The position numbers were made by a program, and so were the translations under genes. From Alopecurus myosuroides (taxonomy: Eukaryota > Streptophyta > Magnoliopsida > Poales > Poaceae), in contig CM054060.1 of the NCBI GenBank assembly GCA_028641055.1, forward strand, positions 298,967,835 to 299,031,834: 64,000 bases of DNA, written 5' to 3'. Positions 1-8,670 of the stretch are shown here, piece after piece. Position 1 is the stretch's first letter; each line of letters begins with the position of its first letter. Below the pieces are notes generated by a model. That model was not told the DNA's origin and ran no database searches. It saw only the letters and a program-made list of their open reading frames with translations.

Positions 1-2083
1 GTCCTCGAAGGTTCATGTCCCTGAGTTCTCCAATGCTACTACAACCGGAGGTACAACCGACAACAAAATATGTTAGCGTTTGTAGGGAAGTTAACTGTCC
101 AAGATTTGGAGGCATGCACTTTAAGGACAAACATCCATCAGTATATAGGTGCCGAAGGCTAGTCATGTACTTCATATCCTTTGGAAGATCAGCAAGACGT
201 TCACAACCAGAAAGGTTCAACGTCTGTAGGTTATACATGATGCAGATTTCTTCAGGAAGTGCTTTGATATGACAATTGCCTGAGAGGTCGAGATACCTGA
301 GGTGCTTCAGATGCTTTGGTCCAAATGGAAGTCCACTCAATCTGCTGTAACAGAGCTGCAGCGCTCGAAGAGAAGTCAATTTTGACAACTGCCGCACTGA
401 ATCACTAGTATTTATACTGCCCAGCAGTGTCTGGATACCTGGACAAATTTTCTTCTGTGAACCTCTCAAGAAGGTTCCTGGACCATAAGATGACAAGAAC
501 AAATGTCGAACATTATATGGCAAAATCTCCATATAGTCCATCCTCTCGTCTATAGTAAAACATTCTTTTCCCATCACACACAGTGCAACATCATGCATAA
601 GATCATGGACGGTACATATGGTCATATAGTTGTTTCCACTTCCATCCTCATGCACTGGTACCTGGTTTACATCTTGAAAGAATGACCTTGAGGCAAGCTC
701 ATTGAATATTTGTTTACCTTTTGTTTCTGGACGGACTGCATCTTCTGACGGAATGAAATCATTTGCCATCCATAACTGTATCAGCTTTTCCACATTGATC
801 AAATAATTTTTTGGAAAGATGGCACAAAAGGCAAAGCATTGCTTCATGTGTGCGGGCAAATCATCGTAGCTGAGCCTGAGTATAGGCAAAATCCCACTCT
901 CCTCGTCACATATGCTGCTTTTCTTTAATACAGCTCCCCACTCTTCCACGCTCTTTTGGGTGCTTAACACAGATCCCAAGGCTTTTGCAGCTAAAGGGGA
1001 GCCATGGCACCTGTCCACGATCTCCTTGCCAATCTGAACCAACTCATCAGGCTTTTGTTCGTCCAGTCCAAATGCTCTTTTCTCAAATATTGCAAGCAAA
1101 TCATTTTTGTTCATCTTTACCAAATGATGGGCTTGAGCTGTTCCCATGATTTGAGCTACTCGTTCATCACGAGTTGTCAACAATATTGCGCTCCCAGAAC
1201 CAACACACTGTTGAAGACAATATTTTAGCTTTGCCCACTTATCAGCATCACGATTCCATACATCATCCAGGACAAGGAGGTACCTCCTTCCGCCGATTTC
1301 TTGCTGAAGCTTCTCCAATGCACTTTCACTGTCTTTCTCGATTGACATGCTGATCTTATTAGCAATGCCTGTAACATCAAAATCGTCCAAAACACAAACC
1401 CATCTCCGGAGCTGGAAATGCTTTTGGATATCAGGATCATTGTAAATGATCTGTGCAAAAGTGGTCTTCCCCAAACCACCCATTCCAACAATTGGAAGGA
1501 CCAATAGGTCCTTGTTTGTAGAACGGGCAAGCAATATGTCGACAATCTGCCGCTTCTCTGCCTCTCTGCTGACAATATTCTCAGAGTCAACCATGATCGA
1601 ATCTGTCTGTCGCCACTGCTTGGAGGTTGTCGTTGGTGGTCGATATTTGAACCCAAAGGAATTCATCTCCGCAACGAGGACCTCTATGGTATGCACAATC
1701 TTGCGCAGCTTCTTGCCCATCCTGTAACGAAACAAAATAAGGCTGTGAACCGGACGGAGCCTTACTGCATCAGTGCTGAATGTTCTATGGTGCCCCTTCC
1801 TCTTGGCTTCACGGCGGAGCGCTTCATACTTGAACTCATCAAACAGATCGTTAGCTTTGTACGCAACAGCCTTGAGTGCTTTGAGCCAAGCACTCACCCC
1901 AGGGCGGTGAGTCCCCTGCTCCTCGGCGTCAATTATGACGTCTAATATGGCTGGCAGCTTGCGCTCCAGAACTGCAAGCTGTTCCTCCATACCATCCATC
2001 TCCTGGTATTGCCGAACAAGATAATTGGATACCTTCTGATTCACCATGGAAATGAGGGGTGCGAGAAGCACGCTTGTCGCCAT
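1..2083 (-). CDS. CC-NB-ARC-LRR (NLR) disease-resistance-type protein, 3' end cut by window edge
   Basis: Open from ATG at 2083-2081 to the left edge (694 codons, no stop, no intron needed), so the gene is partial. It starts MATSVLLAPLISMVNQKV, an Rx-N-type coiled-coil domain (about residues 1-130, including WLKALKAVAYKANDLFDEF). NB-ARC motifs follow in order: P-loop GMGGLGKT (200-207), kinase-2 LLVLDDVW (269-276), RNBS-B GSAILLTTRD, a GLPL-box variant reading GSPL (361-364), and VHDLMHD at 492-498. Leucine-rich repeats start near 560 (for example LKHLRYLDLSGN and LQTLNVSGC) and continue off the window. Known family role: cytoplasmic immune receptor that senses pathogen effectors and switches by ADP/ATP exchange. 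Closest in style to grass RGA-type CNLs. GSPL in place of GLPL is a departure from the usual motif. The first ATG is chosen because the conserved N-terminus begins there. The missing part is the C-terminal LRR. Effector specificity cannot be inferred. Confidence 0.93.
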   Translation of the reverse strand, partial: MATSVLLAPLISMVNQKVSNYLVRQYQEMDGMEEQLAVLERKLPAILDVIIDAEEQGTHRPGVSAWLKALKAVAYKANDLFDEFKYEALRREAKRKGHHRTFSTDAVRLRPVHSLILFRYRMGKKLRKIVHTIEVLVAEMNSFGFKYRPPTTTSKQWRQTDSIMVDSENIVSREAEKRQIVDILLARSTNKDLLVLPIVGMGGLGKTTFAQIIYNDPDIQKHFQLRRWVCVLDDFDVTGIANKISMSIEKDSESALEKLQQEIGGRRYLLVLDDVWNRDADKWAKLKYCLQQCVGSGSAILLTTRDERVAQIMGTAQAHHLVKMNKNDLLAIFEKRAFGLDEQKPDELVQIGKEIVDRCHGSPLAAKALGSVLSTQKSVEEWGAVLKKSSICDEESGILPILRLSYDDLPAHMKQCFAFCAIFPKNYLINVEKLIQLWMANDFIPSEDAVRPETKGKQIFNELASRSFFQDVNQVPVHEDGSGNNYMTICTVHDLMHDVALCVMGKECFTIDERMDYMEILPYNVRHLFLSSYGPGTFLRGSQKKICPGIQTLLGSINTSDSVRQLSKLTSLRALQLCYSRLSGLPFGPKHLKHLRYLDLSGNCHIKALPEEICIMYNLQTLNLSGCERLADLPKDMKYMTSLRHLYTDGCLSLKCMPPNLGQLTSLQTLTYFVVGCTSGCSSIGELRDMNLRG

Positions 2084-2147
2084 GGACACCAAAATTGCAA
2101 AATAAACAAATTAACCAAGAGTGCCAATATCAGGGATGCTCAGTAAT

Positions 2148-2170
2148 GAGAGAGAGAGAGAGAGAGAGAG
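2148..2170. repeat. (GA)n microsatellite, CT-rich in the NLR leader
   Basis: About 11 GA units. On the NLR strand it reads (CT)n, 65-90 bases upstream of the ATG, where plant leaders and core promoters often carry pyrimidine-rich tracts. A regulatory role is inferred only. Confidence 0.75.
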
Positions 2171-2636
2171 GTTTGATATCTCTTACTACACCCTGTAATC
2201 TCTTTTCTTTTCACTCTCCAGATTCTCTTAGACAAAATCGCTTCCAAACAAACAGACTAGACATAGCTCAAAGAGGACTTTTACAGTACCCTGAAACTAA
2301 TAGGAACCGTTCATTTCTATTAATCCAGTGGCTTGTGTGGTGTGGTACTCCATCCCGAGTACACGACTGGCACACGGAGTACTCGCTCAAACACACTGCC
2401 AAACTCGTGGAGTACTTCCACCGAAGGGGTATTTTGGTCTTTTTACGTCTAGATGAAGGTTCCAAATCAGATCAGATCACAATAGCTGCCACCGTCCGCG
2501 AGAAGAAGAGAAGGAGCAACATACACCCATTCATGCGCGGCCCGCTCGACATGGCTGCCATCACTGGCAGGGAATGGGAGGTGGAGCACGACACGCTCGC
2601 CCCTGCCCTGCTGCTCCCGTGGCTGCCGTCGCCGGC

Positions 2637-2652
2637 GAATTATATTTATGCC
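2637..2652 (-). promoter_or_regulatory. possible TATA-like box for the NLR gene
   Basis: Minus strand reads GGCATAAATATAATTC, about 560 bases upstream of the NLR ATG. This fits only if the leader is long or contains an intron. It is a motif match with no other support. Confidence 0.2.
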
Positions 2653-3318
2653 ATGGTCCATGGACATATATATCTGCTATACAAATTTTGCTACGTATCA
2701 CTACAGCTCTCATTCTCCTACCAATCCCCGTTCTGCTGACCTTTGTGTTTCCTCTAAATCAATCAATCAATGTAAAAGGCTCATAAATTTAGAGAGTAGG
2801 ATATTGCATAATCCATTATCAATAAGAAGGAAATAATTAGGCAAAATGAGCTCGTATGCTGGGCAGATCAGTGCGTAGCCCCGCGCCATGTCATTGACGC
2901 TGAGCTCTGGTCCACCTTGCCGGACAGCCGGAGACTGGCCGCGGCGGGAAGGTTAGGCACACCTCGAGTTGGCAGACGTGCGGGACGGCGGCGTAACTGG
3001 CGGCCCCGAGGAAAAGAAATCCATATCGCGAGAGGTCATGTGCCTGTTGGGATGACAAGATAAAAAGTCTAAGCTACCCTGTATCAGTGACGGTCAGATT
3101 TACCTGGTACTGCCTTGCATGATTTTGGAGTACCAGGGTACCATAAAATTTACCTAGCTCAAAGTGAAGGAACTGATATTTTCTTGGAAGTTCACAGTGA
3201 CATGTGAGGCAGAAACATCTCCTTATCTCAAACATGTCCGTTGACTTGACTTGCTGTTTGACTCGGTCTACTACTACATCCTTTCGAAAGTACATGATGT
3301 CCTAGAAAACCAGGAGGC

Positions 3319-3331
3319 AAAGTAGTAGCCG
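3319..3331. repeat. target site duplication (left) of retroposon
   Basis: AAAGTAGTAGCCG, matched exactly at 4295-4307 directly after the polyA tail. The first As could belong to the tail, leaving at least GTAGTAGCCG. Confidence 0.85.
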
Positions 3332-4297
3332 GGGAGTGAAGTACCCCTTTCCTCTCCCACCGCTCTGCTCTAGAGTAGCTCCCGTTGAGAGTCCCCCGTG
3401 AGGCCCCGGCGAGCACCTGCTCGTTCTTCGGCGGCGCTGCCGGCCGGAGTCGAGGGGGTTGCGACGCGCGGGATGTACAGAGTAGGTATAGGTTTAGTTC
3501 GAGTTTAGTTTGTTGCCTAGGTGCTGGATTTGACCTTCTGTCGTTGAGGTGGAGCTTGCTTCCTCATCCGAGCAGAGCAAGCAAGCTGTTCGTCACCTTC
3601 TCTTCCTCGCTCGAGCTCCAGAGGTTGGAGACGGGAGAGAAGATTGATGGCGCTGCCTCTTATCCCCATAAGCTCGAAGGCTGGATTCCAAGTCTTGGAG
3701 TTCATCACCGCTTTGCTGCAAAGCGTTGGTCTGAAGCCAGATCCGTTCTTCTGTTCGGCCATGGAGGCGAGAGGAAGAAGGGATGCCGCGCCTTTGATTC
3801 TTCGTTTGCAGGGAGGCGTTCACTCTTCAAGCTGCATCTCCGTTCGAATCAAGCTAAGTCCAAGATGGACTTCGCCAATCTTGGCCGGCATGGCGGCCCA
3901 TATCTCTCCTCCGCGGCGGCGGAGGTCAACCGAGCAGGTCATCGGAGCTCGCTGTTCAGAAGGAGGCAAGTGGTGCGTCCCCGCTTCCTTCCTGGCAGCC
4001 GGTGGCGGCTGCTCTTCGCCGGTTATGGAGAGTCCTCGAGCGCATCGCTCTCGAACCTCGACATCTGCGTCTGGAGGTCGCCGGCGACGGGCGGTGAAGA
4101 AGACCAGGGTCTTGATTGCTTTTTATTTTTTTGCCCTAGGGTCTTGGATGTAAGAGTTCTGGCCTTATCCTCGAATTTGTAGGTCCATAGTGCAAGAGTT
4201 GAAAAACGGCCAGGGACTTTTTGTACTCACCCCCTTGATCTTTAATGAAAGCAGCAACCAGGTCCTTTGGGACCTACTCTTGTACAAAAAAAAAAAA
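3332..4297 (+). mobile_element. polyA-tailed retroposon (LINE-mobilised, nonautonomous)
   Basis: A GC-rich unit of about 960 bp that ends in a 12-base polyA (4286-4297) and is bounded by a perfect 10-13 bp direct repeat. These are the marks of target-primed reverse transcription by LINE machinery. The plus strand holds a 265-codon frame (3385-4182, starting MRVPREAPASTC) that ends about 100 bases before the tail. I do not recognise the protein, and the other frames are equally open because the region is GC-rich. The last 60 bases contain AATGAAAGCAGC and a GGTCC/GGACC inverted pair just before the tail. It could be a processed copy of a host transcript, a nonautonomous LINE derivative, or a long SINE-like unit. 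Insertion structure is well supported; identity is not. Confidence 0.75.
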
Positions 4298-4307
4298 GTA
4301 GTAGCCG
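4295..4307. repeat. target site duplication (right) of retroposon
   Basis: Second copy of AAAGTAGTAGCCG, partner of 3319-3331. Confidence 0.85.
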
Positions 4308-4790
4308 AACCATAGTGTACAATGGTGAGCATCCGCGTCCGGATCGAGGGTCAGGGTCGAGGTACAGAAGGATACGTGTCGGTGGCTGGAACGCGACCCG
4401 AGACAGCAGGTTCGCCGAACCTGCAAAACGGTCTCGGCAGAGCCAGCTACTGAAGGCAAGCGATGGCTGCGCAGCAGCCGGAGGTTGGAGGCTACGCGCT
4501 GACGACTTTTTCAAGACCTCGTGCGCCGCCGCCATTCCTTGATTTAACTGAAGGTGGCCGACGGCTAGCATCCTGGTCCGGTGGGCAGTGGCACGTCTGG
4601 GGAGAACCGGCCAGTAAGTTGAGCAAGCTCGTGAGAAGGAGTAGAAAATGGTGGCGTGCGGCGGCGGAATAAATGGGGATTATTTGGCTACGTCAGGAGA
4701 GGAGGGACGTATGGGTTTAATTTCTGTATGGGCTATGCCTTTTTTTTTTACCTGTGTAGGCTATGCCTAGATCTAGATGTGGCTATAGCT
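4308..4790. other. unclassified sequence between two retroposons
   Basis: GC-rich to about 4680, then AT-richer. Small frames on both strands (for example 4463-4672 plus) carry no domain I know. Nothing further recognised. Confidence 0.4.
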
Positions 4791-4804
4791 AGCGGCCTGA
4801 ATTT
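4791..4804. repeat. target site duplication (left) of LINE fragment
   Basis: AGCGGCCTGAATTT, identical to 5809-5822. The left copy runs straight into the polyT that is the element's polyA tail on the minus strand. Confidence 0.85.
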
Positions 4805-5808
4805 TTTTTTTTTGAATTCTCACTGGGGAGTGCATGCAGCACCCACCTGTATATTTCCATTTTTCCATCAAGATGGAAGGGCGAAAGGGCCCAAAAAATC
4901 GAGCTACACATAGGAGAAGGGGGAGTGTGTTAGGGGAGGGGGGGGGTGGGGGACTACATTGAGAAGATTACAAGCCATTTGTCGGCGTCGGACTTGTGGT
5001 CGTGGGGGAGGCGAGCGCGCCAAAGGACGGCGTCGTCACGACAGTTCTTCAGGAGAAGGGCGAGGGAGGCGGTGTTTCTTTGGAAGACCACGCCATTGCG
5101 GTGTTTCCACAGGTGCCAGAAGCAAAGCAGCCTCAGCGTAGCACGAGTCGCCGCTGGCGCCGATCGGGGGAGCGGGCAGGAGAGCGCAGTGGCAGCAGAG
5201 TGAGCTATGCTGGGTGGCGAGCCGATGGCATCCCAGAAGCTGCGCGCGAAGGGACAGGCGAAGAAGATGTGCTCGGTCGTCTCGAGCCCAGCACCGCAGA
5301 TGGCACACCCACTGTCGGCGGCCTCGATGACTTTTTTGTGGAGGAGGTTGGCACGAGACTGAATCCTGTCCCGGACGAGTAGCCAGGAGAAGAACCTGAC
5401 CCGCGAGGGGGCATGGTTGCTCCAGGTAGGCCTGTAGGTGTCGGAGAGGACACCCCCGAAAAGGCAGAGCCCGTAGAGGGACGATGTGCGCAGCTTGCCG
5501 TCAGGAGCAGCGCAGAGGTGCAGCGACCTGATGTCGTCATCTTCAGTCAAGTGGACAAGCAGGAGGGCGTCTTCCAGGGCGCGTTTTTGCGCCGAGGCCG
5601 TGGGGGAGAGGCGAGGCGCAAGGTTTGCGTCCAAGCCAGCCGCCAGCAAGGAGCGCACCGTGACCGTGGGCATATTGCTATGGGAGAAGAGCTCAGGCAT
5701 GGAGGAACAGAGCGGTCCGAGCGGCAGCCATGCGTCCAGCCAGCACGCGGTACGTCTGCCGTCCCGGACGACGGCGCGGGAGAGGTCACGGTAGAGAGGG
5801 AGCAGCCG
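4805..5808 (-). mobile_element. 5'-truncated LINE (non-LTR retrotransposon)
   Basis: Bounded by a perfect 14-bp direct repeat. The minus-strand 3' end finishes in polyA (polyT at about 4802-4813 on plus). The 5' end is truncated inside the coding region, the usual result of incomplete reverse transcription. Only the C-terminal part of the reverse-transcriptase protein and the 3' untranslated region remain. The reading frame extends past the right repeat into flanking DNA by chance. Confidence 0.85.
4954..5808 (-). pseudogene. LINE ORF2 C-terminus with RT-associated zinc-binding domain (zf-RVT)
   Basis: Minus-strand frame, open as a fragment. It shows LLPLYRDLSRAVVRDGRRT-type sequence at the N side, then the zinc-binding cluster CAICGAGLETTEHIFFAC (C-x2-C-x8-H-x4-C), and then WKHRNGVVFQ, the W-x2-RN motif typical of plant LINE ORF2 C-termini. 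The reverse transcriptase and endonuclease are absent, so the fragment cannot mobilise itself. The frame continues upstream to a non-ATG start at 5916, but the part beyond 5808 lies outside the element. Confidence 0.85.
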
Positions 5809-5822
5809 AGCGGCCTGAATTT
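5809..5822. repeat. target site duplication (right) of LINE fragment
   Basis: AGCGGCCTGAATTT, exact partner of 4791-4804, at the truncated 5' end of the LINE. Confidence 0.85.
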
Positions 5823-6171
5823 CGCGGGCCAGACCGGTAGCACGTGCACGGGATGCGCTAAAACGGGCCGTGTCTAGCCCCAGTATGCCATGTGCATTGC
5901 TTGTCAGACACGCCAATATCTATGGGCTGACACAACATGGTCCATTTATTTATTTTAAATCTTAATTTTCAAAAGAAAACTGGCAAAAAAACACGCGAGC
6001 CGGCTTGAACATGTAAAAAAAAATTAGTATTTGCTCTACAGCTTTGCAACACCATGTTTTTTTTTTGCAACACCATGATTTTTGTTAGGATAATCCACAG
6101 AGATTTGGAAACCCCAAAAAGAGGCCAAGTGGTCACGAGATTTGTTGGTGCACTCGAAGTAGTGGTTTTGT
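5823..6171. other. unclassified intergenic sequence
   Basis: AT-rich with several homopolymer A/T runs (for example around 6017-6066). No gene or repeat family recognised. Confidence 0.4.
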
Positions 6172-6270
6172 AGTACACCCTCCGATCCGGAAAATCTGTC
6201 GCGTGATGTAAACGTTTTTGTACTAGCGGCAGTTGACTCTCCCCACACTTTTATCGGATCGGAGGTAGTA
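6172..6270. mobile_element. short Stowaway-like MITE
   Basis: About 95 bp with inverted ends: left CCTCCGATCCGGAAA near 6179 and right TATCGGATCGGAGG (its near-complement), bounded by TA dinucleotides. The CTCC(G/C)ATCCG-type terminus and TA target match Stowaway (Tc1/mariner) MITEs. Too short for any coding capacity. Exact edges are uncertain by a few bases. Confidence 0.65.
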
Positions 6271-6526
6271 CAAGGGTAGAACCTTCATACGGTATAGATA
6301 TAACTGGGCATAACCAAACCGAACAGAAAAAACCTAACCGCAATCGAGTGTCCAGTTTTTCGGTTTGTGGTTAAGGTTAGAGTTAGCAAAGTAGATAACC
6401 ATAGAGCATCTGTTATTTTGGTTTAAAACTGGAAAACCATCGGTTAAACGGTAACTGATCGTGCAGCCCAGCACCACGCATTGCTCAATAGGAGACAACT
6501 CACACGGACCCAACCTCACAGAGTCC
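6271..6526. other. unclassified sequence
   Basis: Between two MITEs; no gene recognised. It contains imperfect inverted stretches built on GGTTT/AAACC (for example around 6310-6450). Confidence 0.35.
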
Positions 6527-6529
6527 TAA

Positions 6530-6927
6530 GAGCATCTCTAGCCATCCCCACAACACGCCCCCCCCCCCTCAACGCACTTTTTTGCTTCGGTTTTAGCCTC
6601 GGATGGCCAAAAAGGCCGAAAAATGGTCCAATCACGCCCCCAGCGCCCTCCCGGACTTTAAAATAGCGCTGGCAAACCCAAGCGAGACCCGGGGGGCTGT
6701 TGGGGGCGTGGCGGAAGCTTGGGCAAATCATGTCTCCACTTGTCTTTTTTCTTGGCACACTCAATCATTTCCCTCACAAACATTTTCCTGAGGTGTGGTA
6801 TGGTTGGGAAAATGTCCTCCCCAACACATCAAAATAGCGTAGGGGGCGTGTTTTGCCCCCCCCCCCCCAGACATCACCTTTTTTGGTTCGGCGTGCTCGT
6901 GGGGGCTCCAACGGCTAGGAGATGCTC
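6530..6927. mobile_element. Tourist-like (PIF/Harbinger) MITE
   Basis: Left terminus GAGCATCTCTAGCC and right terminus GGCTAGGAGATGCTC are inverted repeats, flanked on both sides by TAA (6527-6529 and 6928-6930), the TWA target duplication of PIF/Harbinger. About 398 bp, GC-rich, with C-runs near 6553 and 6859. No transposase. Confidence 0.8.
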
Positions 6928-6934
6928 TAAGCCT

Positions 6935-7020
6935 CACATTGCGTAGAATCAGAACTGCCTCGCATTGCATAGAAGCAGAACTGCATCGCATTGCATAGAA
7001 GCAGAATTGCTTCGCATCTC
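6935..7020. repeat. 26-bp tandem repeat, about 3.3 copies
   Basis: Units at 6935-6960, 6961-6986 and 6987-7012, then a partial copy. Core of the unit: GCATTGCATAGAAGCAGAA. Copies differ at a few positions. It sits immediately outside the Tourist-like MITE. Confidence 0.85.
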
Positions 7021-7662
7021 ATCGTGCACAGCGTCCTCCCCGAACACCCGAACTCTAGCGGCTAGCGCTAGATCGTGCTGCTTCCAGTCACGGTCGTTTG
7101 CCTGCGAGGGATCCGGTCGATCCCCACCTCCTGCCTCCATCTAGGCTCCTCTCCTCTGCATCCTAGTCCAGCTCCACTCCACACCACAGCAAGCGGTGGC
7201 CCCCACCTCCAAGACCGGAGCGAAGCTCCACTTCCACACTACGGCGAGGACGCGACACATCGCACACTGTCGTCTTTCGGTGCCCAAGGCTCCGTCGCGG
7301 AATCACCCCCTTCCCTTACGCCCTTATTCCAGCCTCCGCTTCTTCGTTCTCGGCAAGTGCCAATTCTGCATCTCACAGTTGCAGTGATTAAGGTAACTCC
7401 TTCTCTAAAAAATCTTGAGAAATTTCAGTGATTTGCATGTTCGTATGCAGGATTGCACCAATTTTGTTCATTTTTTAATGTATTTTGTGATTTGTGCATA
7501 AGCATGTTGAGGATTTAAGTGTGAAGGAATGGTGGAGTCGGCTTTCTGCAATCCCAATGTAATTCTTCCCCTGATTATGTTACATAATTATCCAACTTCA
7601 TGTGCTTGAGAGAGTTGAGACTGAGAATGGATAATTGCTACATTTTCTTTGTGTTGTTTTAG
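7021..7662 (+). other. probable leader and intron of the BED-finger fragment
   Basis: GC-rich tract (7060-7390) resembling a 5' leader, followed by a possible splice donor (AAG|GTAACT at about 7390), an AT-rich stretch, and a possible acceptor (TTTTAG at about 7657-7662) directly before the ATG at 7663. Gene model is inferred from base composition and splice-like sites only. Confidence 0.35.
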
Positions 7663-7932
7663 ATGTCAGGGAGTGACAACATGTCACAATTAGGTGTTGG
7701 TCCTAATGGGTGCTTTGATGCTTTGCTACTTATTCTAGTTATGACCCAAGATAGCATTGTCAAGAGACCAAGATGCACACACGTAAGATATGGCAGGACT
7801 TTACAATTCGGGGAAAAGGACCCAAATCGTTCTAATTGCAACCATTGCGGTAATGAGCTAGGCTGCAAATCCTCATACGCATGTACTGCTTCCTTAGTAA
7901 ACCATATTAAGTCATGCGAAAAAGAATCCTAG
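7663..7932 (+). pseudogene. BED-type zinc-finger fragment, hAT-transposase-like N-terminus
   Basis: 89-codon frame. The C-terminal part carries C59-x2-C62-x18-H81-x3-C85 (CNHCGNELGCKSSYACTASL and then NHIKSC), the layout of BED zinc fingers found at the N-terminus of hAT transposases and their domesticated relatives. A full hAT transposase would continue for several hundred residues with a dimerisation domain; here a stop follows at once and an LTR fragment begins at 7979. I read it as a truncated transposon gene. A small stand-alone BED protein is the alternative. In the family this domain binds transposon ends. Confidence 0.6.
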
Positions 7933-7978
7933 TGTCGAGTGTTCCTAGTTAGGTTCATGGCAAAGGATGCCATAAACC

Positions 7979-8352
7979 TGATGGTACAGTCGTGGGTGGA
8001 AACGTAGGGAGTAACCAAAGACAAAGATATAGTTTTACCTAGGTTCGGTACATCGCAACTAAGGCGGCGTTGCTACTCCCGCAGTCTCACTAAATCAGGG
8101 ATGAAGCCTGAAGTATACAAAGTACAAGGTGAGTAGGGTTTCGCTATCTCGGTGAGGATGTGCTCTCGACGATCTAACTTCTAGCTTCTGCCTTTATGGC
8201 TGCTCTCGTCCAGCTTTATATAGATAGCCGGACCAGGGCTTACAGGAAAGAAACCTTGAAGTCTACAAAAAGTATTCCTATTCTTGGAAAGTAAGGCATA
8301 CAACTTTTTCTCCAGGCCGGATCACACATCAGGTCGTGATCCAGGTTCTTCT
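7979..8352 (-). repeat. LTR fragment of gypsy family E
   Basis: Aligns over its length with 58073-58445: shared blocks include AGGTTCGGTACA, AAGTATACAAAGTACAA and CTTTATATAGATAGC. The left end starts with TG at 7979, matching the TG at 58073, so this is a true LTR terminus. The right end breaks off at about 8352, where D-family LTR sequence begins, without a target duplication. Confidence 0.8.
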
Positions 8353-8655
8353 AGAGTCCGAGGGGGTTCAGGAGTGGCCCACACCACCTGGCAGCGCGAC
8401 CAAGAGGGGCGCCAAGGGGTGGTGTGGCCCCCTCCTGGCCCCTCTCCTGGCTCCCTTCTGGCTCTCGGGGTCTTCTGGTGTTTTAGGCTCAATGCGATCT
8501 TTTCTGGGCAATTTCCCGAAAGTTGATTTTTCTACACAAAAACGACACCAAGGTAATTCTGCTGAAAACAGTGTTAGTGGTATCCAAAACTCACAAGTTT
8601 AGAGGAAAACAATAAGAAAAGTGTTCGAAAAAGGAGATACGTTTTGGACGTATCA
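8353..8655 (-). repeat. D 3' LTR, truncated
   Basis: Matches 53622-53925 of the 5' LTR, including the terminal TGATACGTCCAAAA on the minus strand. Only about 300 of about 1394 bp remain. Confidence 0.85.
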
Positions 8656-8670
8656 ACTTCCCCCAAGCTT
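8656..8670 (-). other. polypurine tract of D
   Basis: Minus strand AAGCTTGGGGGAAGT directly before the LTR's TGATACG; primes plus-strand DNA synthesis in LTR retrotransposons. Confidence 0.75.

Larger units (their letters stand above)
2084..3318. other. upstream region of the NLR; no further gene recognised
   Basis: Sequence between the NLR start codon and the first retroposon. It holds a GA/CT microsatellite, a weak TATA-like site and a short ATCA repeat near 2757-2771. The reading frames found here (for example 2059-2739 on plus) overlap the NLR start and have no recognisable domain. I see no gene. Confidence 0.5.

Noticed and set aside
1225..1656. Minus-strand 143-codon frame inside the NLR and the plus frames at 1004-1945
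   Set aside because: Out-of-frame shadows of the NLR coding sequence, which is open across the whole interval.
2059..2739. 226-codon plus frame across the NLR start
   Set aside because: Runs through a GA microsatellite, has no domain and overlaps the start of a well-supported gene on the other strand.
4959..5877. Plus-strand frames opposite the LINE
   Set aside because: Shadows of the minus-strand RT zinc-binding frame.
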